From: Paramacrobiotus metropolitanus
Lineage: Eukaryota > Tardigrada > Eutardigrada > Parachela > Macrobiotidae
Length of the DNA: 64,000 nt
Direction of reading: 5' to 3'
Assembly: GCF_019649055.1 (NCBI RefSeq)
Contig: NW_026570249.1
Location: forward strand, 558,001 to 622,000
Each line of letters begins with the position of its first letter. Position 1 is the stretch's first letter. The notes below the pieces were generated by a model. That model saw only the letters and a list, made by a program, of their open reading frames with translations, ran no database searches and was not told the DNA's origin. This document shows positions 17,461 to 27,551 of this stretch, in pieces. Made by a program: the position numbers and the translations under genes.

Positions 17461-17537
17461 CTTTTTTGGTTTTTACTTAGTATTATATAACCGTACAAGC
17501 TTTTGCACAGTGTTTTTGCAAGTTTATGCAAGCAAAT

Positions 17538-18075
17538 GTGACGTGTGGAGAGGAGTACGTACGAGGATTCCACCGTACATCCACTGACTGTCCGCCTTTA
17601 CCTGCAACACGGATATCAGTTAATCAGTTCTGTGATTCGTTACTCAGTTATGGCTTAGCGGTGTATTTGATGTTTACTTCTGCTAGTCTATAAATTCTCA
17701 TGTCGCCTCTAATATCGACAGCAGTCTTGGATTTCAGATTTCGAGACTACTTGCTTTTAACTTTCCTGTGTTGTGCATATGATTGTGTGTTAGCGGAGTA
17801 AAGCATCTTCTGTGATTATCGACGTTCGTAATTTGTATCGGATTATAGCGTGGTAAACACGGTATGCTCGTACTGCGTCCGACCCGCATATGTAACGACC
17901 GGAAGTTAGGAGTATCCAGCACAATTGCTTAGGGATTCCAGATTCTTCGTGTTCCTGATAATTTCCTCCATTTTCTACTGTAACAGTTGATTTAAGAGTT
18001 TGCTCTACCGATTGAGTCGTGGCAGGAAGTGGTTAGTCTCTTACACTAAACCGTACAGAGTCTCTTCACACGACA
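17538..18075. repeat. 538-bp segmental repeat, copy A
   Basis: Matches 25151-25689 with one visible difference, a single-base indel in GGCAGGAAGTGG. It starts GTGACGTGTGG and ends CACACGACA in both. On the minus strand near 18030 the run CGACTCAATCGGTAGAGC looks like a tRNA D-arm (A box), so a tRNA-derived element is possible, but no B box was found. It lies just after the last recognisable TBCD exon. A related short word, CTTCACACGACATGGC, recurs at about 20673. Confidence 0.85.
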
Positions 18076-18319
18076 TGGCGCCCACCGATGGTTCGTGATT
18101 TTCCGATGTTACAGTAAAATCGTGGATGGAATTTAACGGTGGCAGCACCGTTCAATTCAATCAGTTCAGTATCGAAAAGCACGCCGGTTGGAAATTCGGA
18201 ATTTCGAGTTTCTTCCGAGCTCTTCATTGCGCAAGTACCAAGCACCATAAACATAATTGTGTGCTGGCAATTTAAGTCTTGATCTTATGGGTTGTTTGCC
18301 CCCATCCCTCAAATTAATT

Positions 18320-21057
18320 ATGTCGCGGCAAGCATCTCCTGAAATTCCAGAAGAGCCCCCTACTGCGCCGCCGTTTGTTCCAACTAGACAACAGCGGGCG
18401 CAGGGTATTCATGTGCGCAACAACGATCATCCTTTCGGATATCGCCCGGGATCTTCAGCGGACTTGTCAGTGGGCAGAGTGACCAGATCGCATGCTGGCC
18501 GATCATCTTTTGGCCCACAGAACGCAGCGGCAAATGCGGCGGATAATCAGCCATCATCGGCCGATACTGCTGAACGGAGTGTCTTGGTTCGTGGCAATGC
18601 GCGCCGCGGGATTTTCAATGAAACACCGGAACAGACGCACTGGCGTAATGCCCAGCCGTCGTCTTCGTCGTCGAATAGCAGCACCCCGCCGCGAAAGACA
18701 AATCCCCGCATTCGCTTGGTTGGTGCCTTTCAGACCTGGGCAGTTATGGAATTTCGGCTCATAGTTAGAGTTACGAGTTAATCGCAGGTCGCGAGTTAAG
18801 TTAACGAGTTAAGTTAATGCAATTACTGGAGTTACGAGCTTTAACGCGAGTTAAGTCACAATAAAAAAATTTCGGCGCTTTATTAATCATCTTCACCAAT
18901 TAATCTCTTACGCGTAACGGTATCGCTACTACCAGGTTCAAAATACTGCTCAATTTATTGGGTTATTCAAGTTAACATAGGTTAAACTCAAAATTGCACA
19001 GATCATAATTACTTTTTCAAAACAACTGATTTTTAAATTTTATCAGTCAGTTAGCCCCTCTGAGACCCAGGAGAGCGCCGGCAACTCCGAACGTTTGTAC
19101 TGCCGTTTGCTTTACATGACTGCAAAGTTAGTGTGGCTGTTGGACTGCATTAGGACAATGGCCCGGTGCATAACGTCAAAATAGGATACATACTAAAATT
19201 TCTGCTTGCACTCCGAATCACTTTTTTTCGTAATACTTTTTATGTCATTCTGTTAAATGATTTGTATACATTGTTCGAAGAAAGGCGTTGCGGATCCGGT
19301 TGCCGAGATGGCGTATTAAAATGGATGAAAAGTTTAAATGCAGGTGTTAAAAGTCTGGTTATTCGATCTTTCTTGAACTTTGCTGCAAAGACAGATGGTC
19401 ATAAAGCCCGAAAGTGAACCAATTTCAGGCTCATAGCACTTTCCATGATTTTTAAAAATGAATTTTGAAATTTTGAAATTCATTTGAAATCGGAAAAACG
19501 CTATGGATCTCATATTGGTTCACTTTTGACTTTATGGCCATGTGTCTTTTATAGCAAAGTTTCAAGAAGATCGGGTAACAACCAGACTTTTGGTATATAC
19601 CAATGCATTTAAACTTTTCACCCATTTTAATACGCTATATCTCGGCAACCGGATGTTGCGCGCGCAAACGGTTTTCAGAACAATGTATACAAATCATTCA
19701 GCTTTAGAATGACATAAAGTATCACAAAAAAGGGATTCGGAGTGCGCGAAAGCGAAAGTTAGTGTATGTATCCCATTTTTGACAGCATGTACCGGGCCAT
19801 TTCCTTTAATTCGCTTCCCCAGTGGACAAGTAGCGGAGATGCAAAAACGACAAAATTTTGTGTGATTCGATGCGGAACATTCGATTTGCTTCTCCCGTTG
19901 GCCGAAGCTTGCTCCGTAAGAAACTGTCTAAAGTACTCCGCTCCGTTTTCTGCACGCTACCAGAGCTTTATAAGCCGACGCCGACGCACCCGTATTAGTC
20001 GTCGTCGACATGCCCGCATCATTATGCGACGCACCAATATTCATCGGTGTTCAGAATTACACATTTACAACAGGACAAAAGGCAATTTTTTTCACGAAGA
20101 ACAAGAGGCTTCACAAAATATCCACAGAAAACTACAAGCAGTACCAGTATTTCTACGTTAAGCCCAGATGATGCCTTTGGCGGTCGCAGTACATCGGTTA
20201 AGCAGTTTTTTGCATAAAGGCGTTTGCAGTTATGGAAATTTTGCGATCCACTTTCAGAGCAGATTTTTCATAACATTTTCCATATTTTAATTTCGTTTTT
20301 ACTAGCAACTGGAATCTTCAGAGTTACGCTAAACTTGAGTTGCGCTAACTTATTTTTGAGTTGCGCTAGAGTTAAGTTTTCGTCCTGGCGAGTTAAGTTT
20401 CAGAGTTAAGTTATAACTCGTTAACTCGAAAAAAACTCAAGTTAAGTTAAATAGTTAAAATTAACTGCCCAGGTCTGGTGCCTTTAGCCTGTCGGAAACG
20501 AGCTGTGAATCGGAGGAAGAAGATGATGCAGGTACTGCAAGTGTGTCTGTCGACAGACAATATTAATTAAACCTTACGGAAATTTTCGTAGTTCTAAATG
20601 AAGGTTATTCTATCGTCAAACTTGTAGATTTATGAATGCTGTTAGGTTTATAATTTATTACAACTTCACACGACATGGCTGCCCGCGATGGTTTTCAAAA
20701 TTTTGATATTCTGCCGAAATTTAGATAGTACTTATCTTTCGCACATCAGATAACACACAGTGTTTAAATGCGGCGTGTTACACACAGTGTTAATGTGGCA
20801 CAGTGTTTAAATGACTGTTAAAACGTGAAACATGCCGTTCTGCAGTTAAACCGCAGCCAGCAATGCGTCCGATGCGTCCTGGTTTTGCACGACGCACAGG
20901 AGTGGCAGTGGACATGGCCCCACAAGAAGCAGAAGAACCACGCTCGTTGGAGTTAGAATACGGTCAACCAACGCCACCAAAGAGCACTATTCTGGACAAC
21001 AAGGGCATGTTCCCGCAGAATCCGTTTGTGCCATCAATTTTCATTAAGGCTAAGTAA
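18320..21057 (+). CDS. Orphan disordered protein gene split by a hAT element
   Basis: Model without the insertion: 18320-18730, 20486-20531, then intron 20532-20845 (GTACTG to TCTGCAG), then 20846-21057. Phases agree and the sum is 669 nt, 222 residues. The frame runs into the transposon at codon 137 and, once the element and one 8-bp target copy are set aside, resumes in the same frame with a Ser/Glu-rich acidic stretch (ESEEEDD). The protein is hydrophilic, Pro/Ser/Arg-rich (RQQRAQG, RVTRSHAGRSS) and ends PQNPFVPSIFIKAK. No domain is recognised. With the element in place, translation reads into its end and stops at 18779, giving a truncated 153-residue product unless the element is spliced out. 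Confidence 0.6.
18731..20477. mobile_element. Non-autonomous hAT-like transposon inside an exon
   Basis: Terminal inverted repeats of 16 bp, CAGACCTGGGCAGTTA, are exact at both ends. The flanks carry an exact 8-bp direct repeat GTGCCTTT (18723-18730 and 20478-20485), the hallmark of hAT insertion. Both subterminal zones carry many copies of GAGTTAAGTTA and GAGTTACG-type words, like hAT transposase binding repeats. Length is 1,747 bp with no transposase frame. The middle is occupied by a foldback structure. The exact target copies suggest a recent insertion. Confidence 0.9.
19157..19801. mobile_element. Nested foldback element in the hAT element
   Basis: Two imperfect inverted arms of about 300 bp (roughly 19157-19455 and 19495-19801), ending AATGGCCCGGT and ACCGGGCCATT, face each other around a short AT-rich centre. 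Conserved blocks include GATTTGTATACATTGTTC and GGTTGCCGAGAT. It may be a separate foldback transposon that jumped into the hAT element, or part of that element's own body. The 83-codon frame inside it is a shadow. Confidence 0.7.
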
Positions 21058-21428
21058 TTTAAGCAGTTTTCCGTTGTTACAGTATGCTTCTTTTGTTGTT
21101 CATCATGCATTTATTGTTATTGCGGAGTTTTCGCTATTTTGAAAGCTTCCGTGTTGTTCACAATCTTGCAGTTGGGATCTGTAGTTTTGAACGCTTTTAT
21201 TTGCATTTTATCTCGTCGGTAAATCGCCCTTTTGGCTGATGATCTGTAGTCTTTTGTTAACCTGCCTAGTCTAACAGTTTTATCGGAAGATTGAATCTGT
21301 ATGCAGCCGCCGATGACGTAACGGAATTTAAGAGAATTAAAAGAGCTTTAACCGCAAGTTGTGATTGGTCAGAATTGTCGGGAAGTTTCCACACGTACTA
21401 GTAGCGGTACAAATCGGCAAATTAGCAG
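21058..21428. other. Intergenic, nothing recognised
   Basis: T-rich sequence after the split gene with no exon, repeat or RNA gene seen. Confidence 0.4.
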
Positions 21429-21436
21429 TATATAAG
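21429..21436 (+). promoter_or_regulatory. TATA box of the RG-rich protein gene
   Basis: TATATAAG lies 165 bp upstream of the ATG at 21601, with a GC-richer leader in between. Confidence 0.55.
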
Positions 21437-21600
21437 CGCACTCCTGCAGAGTTAATCGGCACAGTGCTGTCTCATTTGAATTTGCACTTTTTCGGCGCCG
21501 CACCGGCGAGTTAGAAGTTTTTCAGTTCCCGGTGTAACTTTTTGTGTTTCTTGTTGTGTGAGCTAAAGGTCATCGTTTTTGTTGTGTGTTATGCGGAGTG

Positions 21601-22386
21601 ATGCCGCCGATTGATCCGAATCGAGCCTTCGAAAAGCTCGTCGATGCCGTTTTCCAATCCTCCCAACAGCACCAGCAGCATGGATACCGTGGTGGGTACC
21701 ACCGTGGCGGTTTCCGTGGAAGATTTCAGTCGCGTCGCGGTCAACATGTGCGAGGCCACGGAGTCGACAATCTCCGTCGTGGCCCACCAGCTTGGATTCG
21801 TGGAGGCAGACCCCTGGGGCAGCCGTCACCTAATCAGATTGCTGCTGGACATGATGATCCACCTCAGCGCGTGGCGGATCCCAGCGTCCCTATGGACGTC
21901 GATGCCGCGCAACCTGCGCCGCCGGCTCCACCAGCTGAAAACCCGAATCATGGACCTGTGGTTCCGCCTGGCCCCGTTGGTTCTCATGCTGATCGGCATT
22001 TATCAGGCGCGAATAGTGGCGTAAGTGACCTTTTGCCTGTTCCTTCTGGTGTTGTTGTGCCTGCAGTGGCCCCGGTGAGTGTGCAGCCTGTTCCGTTGTC
22101 GTCGCATCCAGGATTGCCACCGGGTGTAGAACCGTTTGTTTCGCCAACAGCAGTACCAGTGCGTGACCGCTCAGCATCGCGTGATAGGATCGGAAAGCCG
22201 TCCCATGATTTCGTACCGAATTTCGTCGCGGATCAGGAGTTACTGCAACAGAAACACCGCGAAGCAGAGATGGAAAAGCGCCGTAAGATGGCCGAAGAAG
22301 TCAGTCGCCGTTTGGATGCAGTATCAGCCTCGTCGAATGTTGGCCAAACCGGATTATTCTCTTTAGCGCCGAGCAGCAGCAAGTAA
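21601..22386 (+). CDS. Intronless RG-rich, proline-rich protein
   Basis: 261 residues from the ATG at 21601; the longer start at 21586 adds only MLCGV. A helical head (AFEKLVDAVF) is followed by an Arg/Gly/Tyr-rich stretch (GYRGGYHRGGFRGRFQSRRG, about residues 29-48) typical of RNA-binding RGG regions. Next come a Pro/Val/Ala-rich middle and a charged helix near residues 215-245 (LLQQKHREAEMEKRRKMAEE). RNA binding is an inference from the RGG segment. The middle contains PMDVD, also present in the protein at 24032. No domain family was recognised. Confidence 0.65.
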   Translation: MPPIDPNRAFEKLVDAVFQSSQQHQQHGYRGGYHRGGFRGRFQSRRGQHVRGHGVDNLRRGPPAWIRGGRPLGQPSPNQIAAGHDDPPQRVADPSVPMDVDAAQPAPPAPPAENPNHGPVVPPGPVGSHADRHLSGANSGVSDLLPVPSGVVVPAVAPVSVQPVPLSSHPGLPPGVEPFVSPTAVPVRDRSASRDRIGKPSHDFVPNFVADQELLQQKHREAEMEKRRKMAEEVSRRLDAVSASSNVGQTGLFSLAPSSSK

Positions 22387-23019
22387 CGCATTAATTTTCG
22401 ATTTATTTTTGTTTTAATGCTGGTCATTTGCCGTGTTTTGATCTTGTTATTGTTTCTGTGATATGACCCTGAATCTTGTTGCTCATTTTATTTTTTGTTA
22501 TTTTTGGATTTTACTGCTGTCAATTATGACTTGTCATTCGGAAGGCCATTGTTGTGTTGTTGTTATTTTACTGATGTGTGTTTTGGGACAAATTCGGATT
22601 AGACCGTCGTCCCAGTGAAGGATTGACCGTACGCAACCCTCAGGGACCCTAAAATAATGAAATGTAAAATCCAAAAAAATAATAAAAACAAGAAAAAGTT
22701 GTGCAGCCCTGGTTTCCTTGTAATTATTAGGAATAAGAAATAAATTTGGAATTAAAACACTCAAACCGGAAATAAAGAGTACACACGGTACACCCGTACA
22801 GCAATTGCAGTTACGTAAAAACTCCATAGCGCGCACATAGCTAGCAGTGCTATACAATGCACTGGTACGCCGTATCCGCATTCGAACTCGTAAACTTTTA
22901 ATTTCGCAGTAATTTCAACTCCGCGACCGGAGTTGAATATCAGTCAGTGCAGCAACAGTTTTAAAATTATACGGATTAATTTTTATTCGCGCTGGTACAT
23001 GTGTGTATGATATTGTGAC
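22387..23019. other. Intergenic, nothing recognised
   Basis: AT-rich 3' flank of the RG-rich gene and promoter region of the next gene. No repeat or RNA gene seen. No TATA box is clear ahead of 23020. Confidence 0.4.
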
Positions 23020-23631
23020 ATGGCCCAACGCAAGCGATCTGTCTCCTTTTTCCAACGTTATACAGCGGATATTGAAGAGAAGCGTGCAGCTAGTGCTCGT
23101 GCTGCAGTGTCCTTGGAATCTATCAGTAAGATTCCCGTTGTCGGATATGCCTATCGACGAGGATCTCTAGCCTCTACGCAGTTTGGTTCGCCACCATTGT
23201 CGGAACGAACACTGTCGACATCCTCAGTGTTTTCTGCACCGGAACTTGGATATTCTTACGCACAGAAGGATGAACCTAATCATCAGATGGTTCGCGCCGC
23301 CCAGCTAATCAGTAAAGCGTTGGACCTCGTGGATACAGTGCAGGCTAAAGATCGTCTGGCCTCAAAAACCTTCATCCGTCAGAATGTGAGTGCCCAGCGC
23401 TGGTCGAAAATTGCACCATTGTTGTTTGGAGGAGAAATCGTCGGTCAGAAGCGCAAAGCTCAGCACGAACATGTGGAGCCACATTCAGCGCCACCGATTG
23501 TGAAAGGATACGCTACTTTCCATCAGCAGAAGCTATCTCCGCTGAAAGAGTCCACCTCGGGATCAACATCCAGTACCTCGGAAAGCAAGCCGCGTAAATT
23601 TTATATCGATGACGAGCCATTTTCCGTCTAA
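23020..23631 (+). CDS. Intronless orphan Ser/Arg-rich protein
   Basis: 203 residues, start at MAQRKRS in a good context (gacATGG). The N-terminus is basic, with RKRSVSFF and RRGSLAS resembling sites for basic-directed kinases. Residues about 92-112 (MVRAAQLISKALDLVDTV) look like a single amphipathic helix. The C-terminus is Ser/Thr-rich, ending KFYIDDEPFSV. No signal peptide, membrane segment or known domain. AATAAA lies 135 bp after the stop at 23766. Confidence 0.6.
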   Translation: MAQRKRSVSFFQRYTADIEEKRAASARAAVSLESISKIPVVGYAYRRGSLASTQFGSPPLSERTLSTSSVFSAPELGYSYAQKDEPNHQMVRAAQLISKALDLVDTVQAKDRLASKTFIRQNVSAQRWSKIAPLLFGGEIVGQKRKAQHEHVEPHSAPPIVKGYATFHQQKLSPLKESTSGSTSSTSESKPRKFYIDDEPFSV

Positions 23632-23765
23632 ATTTACAATAATTAGTAGAATTCAGGTGGACTGTTTGTTAGTGTTGAGATGGGACGACTGTCCAGTGTT
23701 AATCAAACTATGTTAATTGGATTAATTTTAAATAGAACTTGTAATATTCTAGAATAACGCGTGGT

Positions 23766-23771
23766 AATAAA
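23766..23771 (+). terminator. Polyadenylation signal AATAAA
   Basis: AATAAA lies 135 bp downstream of the stop of the gene at 23020-23631; this is a usual 3' UTR distance. Confidence 0.4.
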
Positions 23772-24031
23772 TTTGCTATTTATTTATGGGTAATACGCGA
23801 TATGATTTCTTAAATAAAAAGAATAAAAGTTGGAATTTACAGCATTTCCGGTGTACACTCCTTCCGTATGGCAGTTTCCGTAATATTGTACAGACACCGT
23901 ATACAACGCATAGTTAGATTCGACAAGTGCAGAACTTTCAGTTCTTGTTCCGTATTATTCCACAGTGCGGATTGTTCATATTTTATTTTTCATTTTTCAG
24001 TATCCTCAGGTTTTCATTTATACTTCTCATT

Positions 24032-24613
24032 ATGCCGCGTCGTATTATTACGGGTCGAGCGAGACGTTTAGGCATTGAAGCATTAGAAGCGTATGATCGA
24101 GCGAAGGCAGAATGTGAGCAAATGTTAGCTGCTTCAATGGTCTATATTCAGGCGACGGAAAACATGGATGAAGTTCGTCGTCAGAATGAGGAATGGGATC
24201 GACAGTATGCTCTTGAAGAACAAGTTGGTTCGATTCTTGATGTGATCGAGGACGACGAGGATAAGCAGCGATGGATTCGATCAGTGAAGTTGCATTTGAT
24301 GAATAATTCGTCGGGCACGTTGATTAAGAAGAACCCTGACGAGCCGTGGTCCGCTCCTGATACCTTCGATGTCGATGCATACGACAAATGGTCCGAAGGA
24401 TTGTATGAGCAGTACGAGAAAGAGTCGTCTGAACCTGGAGAGCAGCAGCAGGAAGAGCCCGAGGAGCCAGTAGCTGAGCTTGTGGTTCGAGCTCCGTCCG
24501 AAGAGATTCCGTATCGCCCAGTCATTCCAATGGACGTCGACGAAGACAAGGAAGACGTGCAGCCGAAGTTTGTCTCCATCATTAGCCTGCATAACTATCC
24601 TCGTAAGCAATAG
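24032..24613 (+). CDS. Intronless orphan acidic protein
   Basis: 193 residues from MPRRIITGR; upstream in-frame sequence to 23927 is T-rich leader, so the ATG at 24032 is preferred. A basic start leads into a long predicted helix (about residues 15-75, EAYDRAKAECEQML onward), then a strongly acidic Glu/Gln-rich tail (EPGEQQQEEPEEP). It contains PMDVDED, sharing PMDVD with the RG-rich protein at 21601. No known domain. A polyadenylation signal lies at 24832-24837. Confidence 0.6.
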   Translation: MPRRIITGRARRLGIEALEAYDRAKAECEQMLAASMVYIQATENMDEVRRQNEEWDRQYALEEQVGSILDVIEDDEDKQRWIRSVKLHLMNNSSGTLIKKNPDEPWSAPDTFDVDAYDKWSEGLYEQYEKESSEPGEQQQEEPEEPVAELVVRAPSEEIPYRPVIPMDVDEDKEDVQPKFVSIISLHNYPRKQ

Positions 24614-25150
24614 TTGCTGTGACGGAAGAGCAGTTTTGTGTTGATTTTACACTTAAGGTTTTATTCTGTATAAATCCCGTAAGTACTGGATGGATGCTAG
24701 ATTTGCGCGTTTTCGCTATTGTACTTTTACCCAATTTGGCTCTATAATTAGAAGCAGTGGAAGTTATCATTTTTGTTTCTTGCGTATATGAAGCAATAAT
24801 CACAGCGCATCTCAGTACATTCAAACGTGTAAATAAAGCTTTGTGCCAGTCAGTATATCACAAACACCACAATTATACGGCACAGTAGTGGTTAGTAGTA
24901 GAACTTAGCCTCCTTAGATCCTGGACCTCCACCTCGCCAATCCCATGGACTTCCGGATGCCGTCGACGCTAAGGATCCTACACTAACATTAACCGGATCA
25001 GGCGTACAGTCATTGGGCATCGGATGGACATGCGCGGATTGTGCAGGATGAGAGAGGGGATCAGGATGGAGCATGGAGCGCTACACAATCCAGCGGGATG
25101 GACTGGATGGATTTGTTTACGTTTGCGGGAGCAAAAAACCGTTTGTGGGG
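24614..25150. other. 3' flank and unassigned sequence
   Basis: Holds an AATAAA at 24832-24837. From about 24900 the sequence becomes GC-richer and leads without a break into repeat copy B; the frame at 25073-25306 spans this junction and has no recognisable product. Confidence 0.4.
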
Positions 25151-25689
25151 GTGACGTGTGGAGAGGAGTACGTACGAGGATTCCACCGTACATCCACTGA
25201 CTGTCCGCCTTTACCTGCAACACGGATATCAGTTAATCAGTTCTGTGATTCGTTACTCAGTTATGGCTTAGCGGTGTATTTGATGTTTACTTCTGCTAGT
25301 CTATAAATTCTCATGTCGCCTCTAATATCGACAGCAGTCTTGGATTTCAGATTTCGAGACTACTTGCTTTTAACTTTCCTGTGTTGTGCATATGATTGTG
25401 TGTTAGCGGAGTAAAGCATCTTCTGTGATTATCGACGTTCGTAATTTGTATCGGATTATAGCGTGGTAAACACGGTATGCTCGTACTGCGTCCGACCCGC
25501 ATATGTAACGACCGGAAGTTAGGAGTATCCAGCACAATTGCTTAGGGATTCCAGATTCTTCGTGTTCCTGATAATTTCCTCCATTTTCTACTGTAACAGT
25601 TGATTTAAGAGTTTGCTCTACCGATTGAGTCGTGGCAGGGAAGTGGTTAGTCTCTTACACTAAACCGTACAGAGTCTCTTCACACGACA
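25151..25689. repeat. 538-bp segmental repeat, copy B
   Basis: Near-identical to 17538-18075, same orientation, with one extra G. Left flank here is GTTTGTGGGG and right flank AATGTTATG, different from copy A, so the repeat unit ends at these points. High identity implies recent duplication or recent activity of a mobile sequence. Confidence 0.85.
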
Positions 25690-27166
25690 AATGTTATGTT
25701 TCTGTTAAATGTTGAGAGTAGTTTTTTTTATTAATGCTTTGAGTTTATTATGTTAGGAAATAGGTGTACAGTACTCGTACTGTAATTTGGCGGTTCCGTG
25801 GCTTTGGCAGTCATGGAACCATTAGCTGTATTAATTTTAATCTTTTGAAATAGCTGATATCTATATAGCAACTATTGCAACTATCCAGGCGCAAACATAT
25901 GGAATAAAAAACTGTAGAACAAAGGCTGCTTAGCTACGGCGCTTCCGATTGTGTGGGAAATGTAAAAACTTTGTGTATTATTTGGTAAATGCACTTTTTC
26001 ATTCGCATGTGATATTATGCAATACTCCCCTGACGTTTCGAAATACACCATTAGAATGAGTTTACAAAAATATCAATTGTCAGATGCACTTTTTCCCTGT
26101 GCAGTAGCGGTTTTTCTGGCATATACAAGTTGCCGGTAGGTTAAACTGCAGTGAGTGCGCTGTCGGAAGCGGAAATCATCGTCAGCATGAATTGTTCATG
26201 ACTGGAGCGTGTTGTCTGAACATTTTTTCCGCTGCCACTAATCTCAAGAGGCTCTTAAAGAAGTAGCCACTTTATTACATGCGCCTGCTAAAAACCACGC
26301 AGTTTCTATCGAACTGCGTAGTATAACCATTCAAGCACTAGATCATATGGAGTGTTCCATAAAATTCCGGATCGGCTGAACGCAGCCAACAACAAACTGA
26401 CTCGTCTTCCGAAAAGTGCCTGGCTTTATGGAAATAAACATAAAACAGGGCTTTTCATTTTTTTCGTAAAACAAAGCATAAACATAAACAGTACAACTGT
26501 ACAACGCATAAACAGTACTTTTTCTAATTTAGTAAACTAAAAAATTTCTGGCATGCAACCAGTTACAAGTTCCCATACACGAGTGAATACTTAGAAAACA
26601 TGAGTGATTGCAGAAATCGAAAGTCCGCTGTAAAAATAATACTTCTGTAGGTCTGGTAATATGAAAAGATCTTCCGATTTATTTTGGGGGTAAACTAACT
26701 GATATGAACGGGAATATCGATAATTGAAAATCAATACTTTAGTAGAAATTAATTATCACTAAATTAGAAACTAAATTGCATATCTATTGGTAATGTAATT
26801 TGTATTTATTAAATTACAATGCCTTTAAAAAACACTTCGTGGCATTTCCTCGCGGAAATAGTTCCGTCGGTCGTGGTATATATCGAGAATACATGAGACT
26901 TTCTATAGTCTATAATTATACGGCTTGTTTCTGAACAGTGTACGGGAGTCAGTAACCAAATTGTGACACGCACCTGTTCTGCAACAATTTTGGAGGGTAG
27001 TTAAGTACTATACAATGTACGACGAGAGCATACTATTTACAAAGCAGTCCATTCTTATTTCTTAAATTTATTGTTGATTTTGTTTGCCATACTGCTGGGC
27101 CGCTGGCAAAATTTTGCCAGCTGTCTAGCAGCAACGTAGCTGAAGTAAGCGTGCGGCGGACCAGAG
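25690..27166. other. AT-rich region, no gene; one 20-bp palindrome
   Basis: No exon or RNA gene was recognised. A perfect 20-bp palindrome, GCTGGCAAAATTTTGCCAGC, occupies 27102-27121. Confidence 0.45.
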
Positions 27167-27551
27167 AGCACGCTGCTGGAATAAAAATCTTCAAAAATTC
27201 GTAATTTTGTAAATTTTAGTGTTAAATTCTTTTGCATAAGCTTAAAAAATACAAAATAACGCATACCGTTAGGCAAAAAAAACTGATTCTCAGTTGTTTT
27301 CGGGTTATTCACTGTGAGCCTTTGCTGCTAACATAAGTACCTGTCTATGGAAGACTCATTCGAGATTTCTCATAGGCGGCTATGCTAAGCACGTATGCTC
27401 TGAGTGCCAAACCTTGAGATCAAACCAGAAAATCAGTTATTCTTCCTAATAGTATATATTATTTTAAATTTCTTAAGCGCATATAAAAAAATTCAGCACG
27501 GAAAATAACAAAGTTACGAATTTTCGAAGATTTTCATTCCAGCAGCGTGCT
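27167..27551. repeat. Inverted-repeat (foldback/MITE-like) structure
   Basis: Left arm about 27167-27262, starting AGCACGCTGCTGGAAT, and right arm about 27458-27551, ending ATTCCAGCAGCGTGCT, are imperfect reverse complements over roughly 95 bp. The loop carries no reading frame. No target duplication could be assigned. Confidence 0.65.

Noticed and set aside
19766-20161. 131-codon Arg-rich frame inside the hAT element
   Set aside because: No transposase motif; part of it falls in the foldback arm.
25073-25306. 77-codon frame as the missing 3' exon of TBCD
   Set aside because: The peptide has no resemblance to the TBCD C-terminus, and it spans the edge of the duplicated 538-bp segment.
26352-26540. 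Leucine-rich-repeat-like frame
   Set aside because: A single short stretch (NNKLTRLP) in AT-rich sequence with no neighbouring repeats or splice support.
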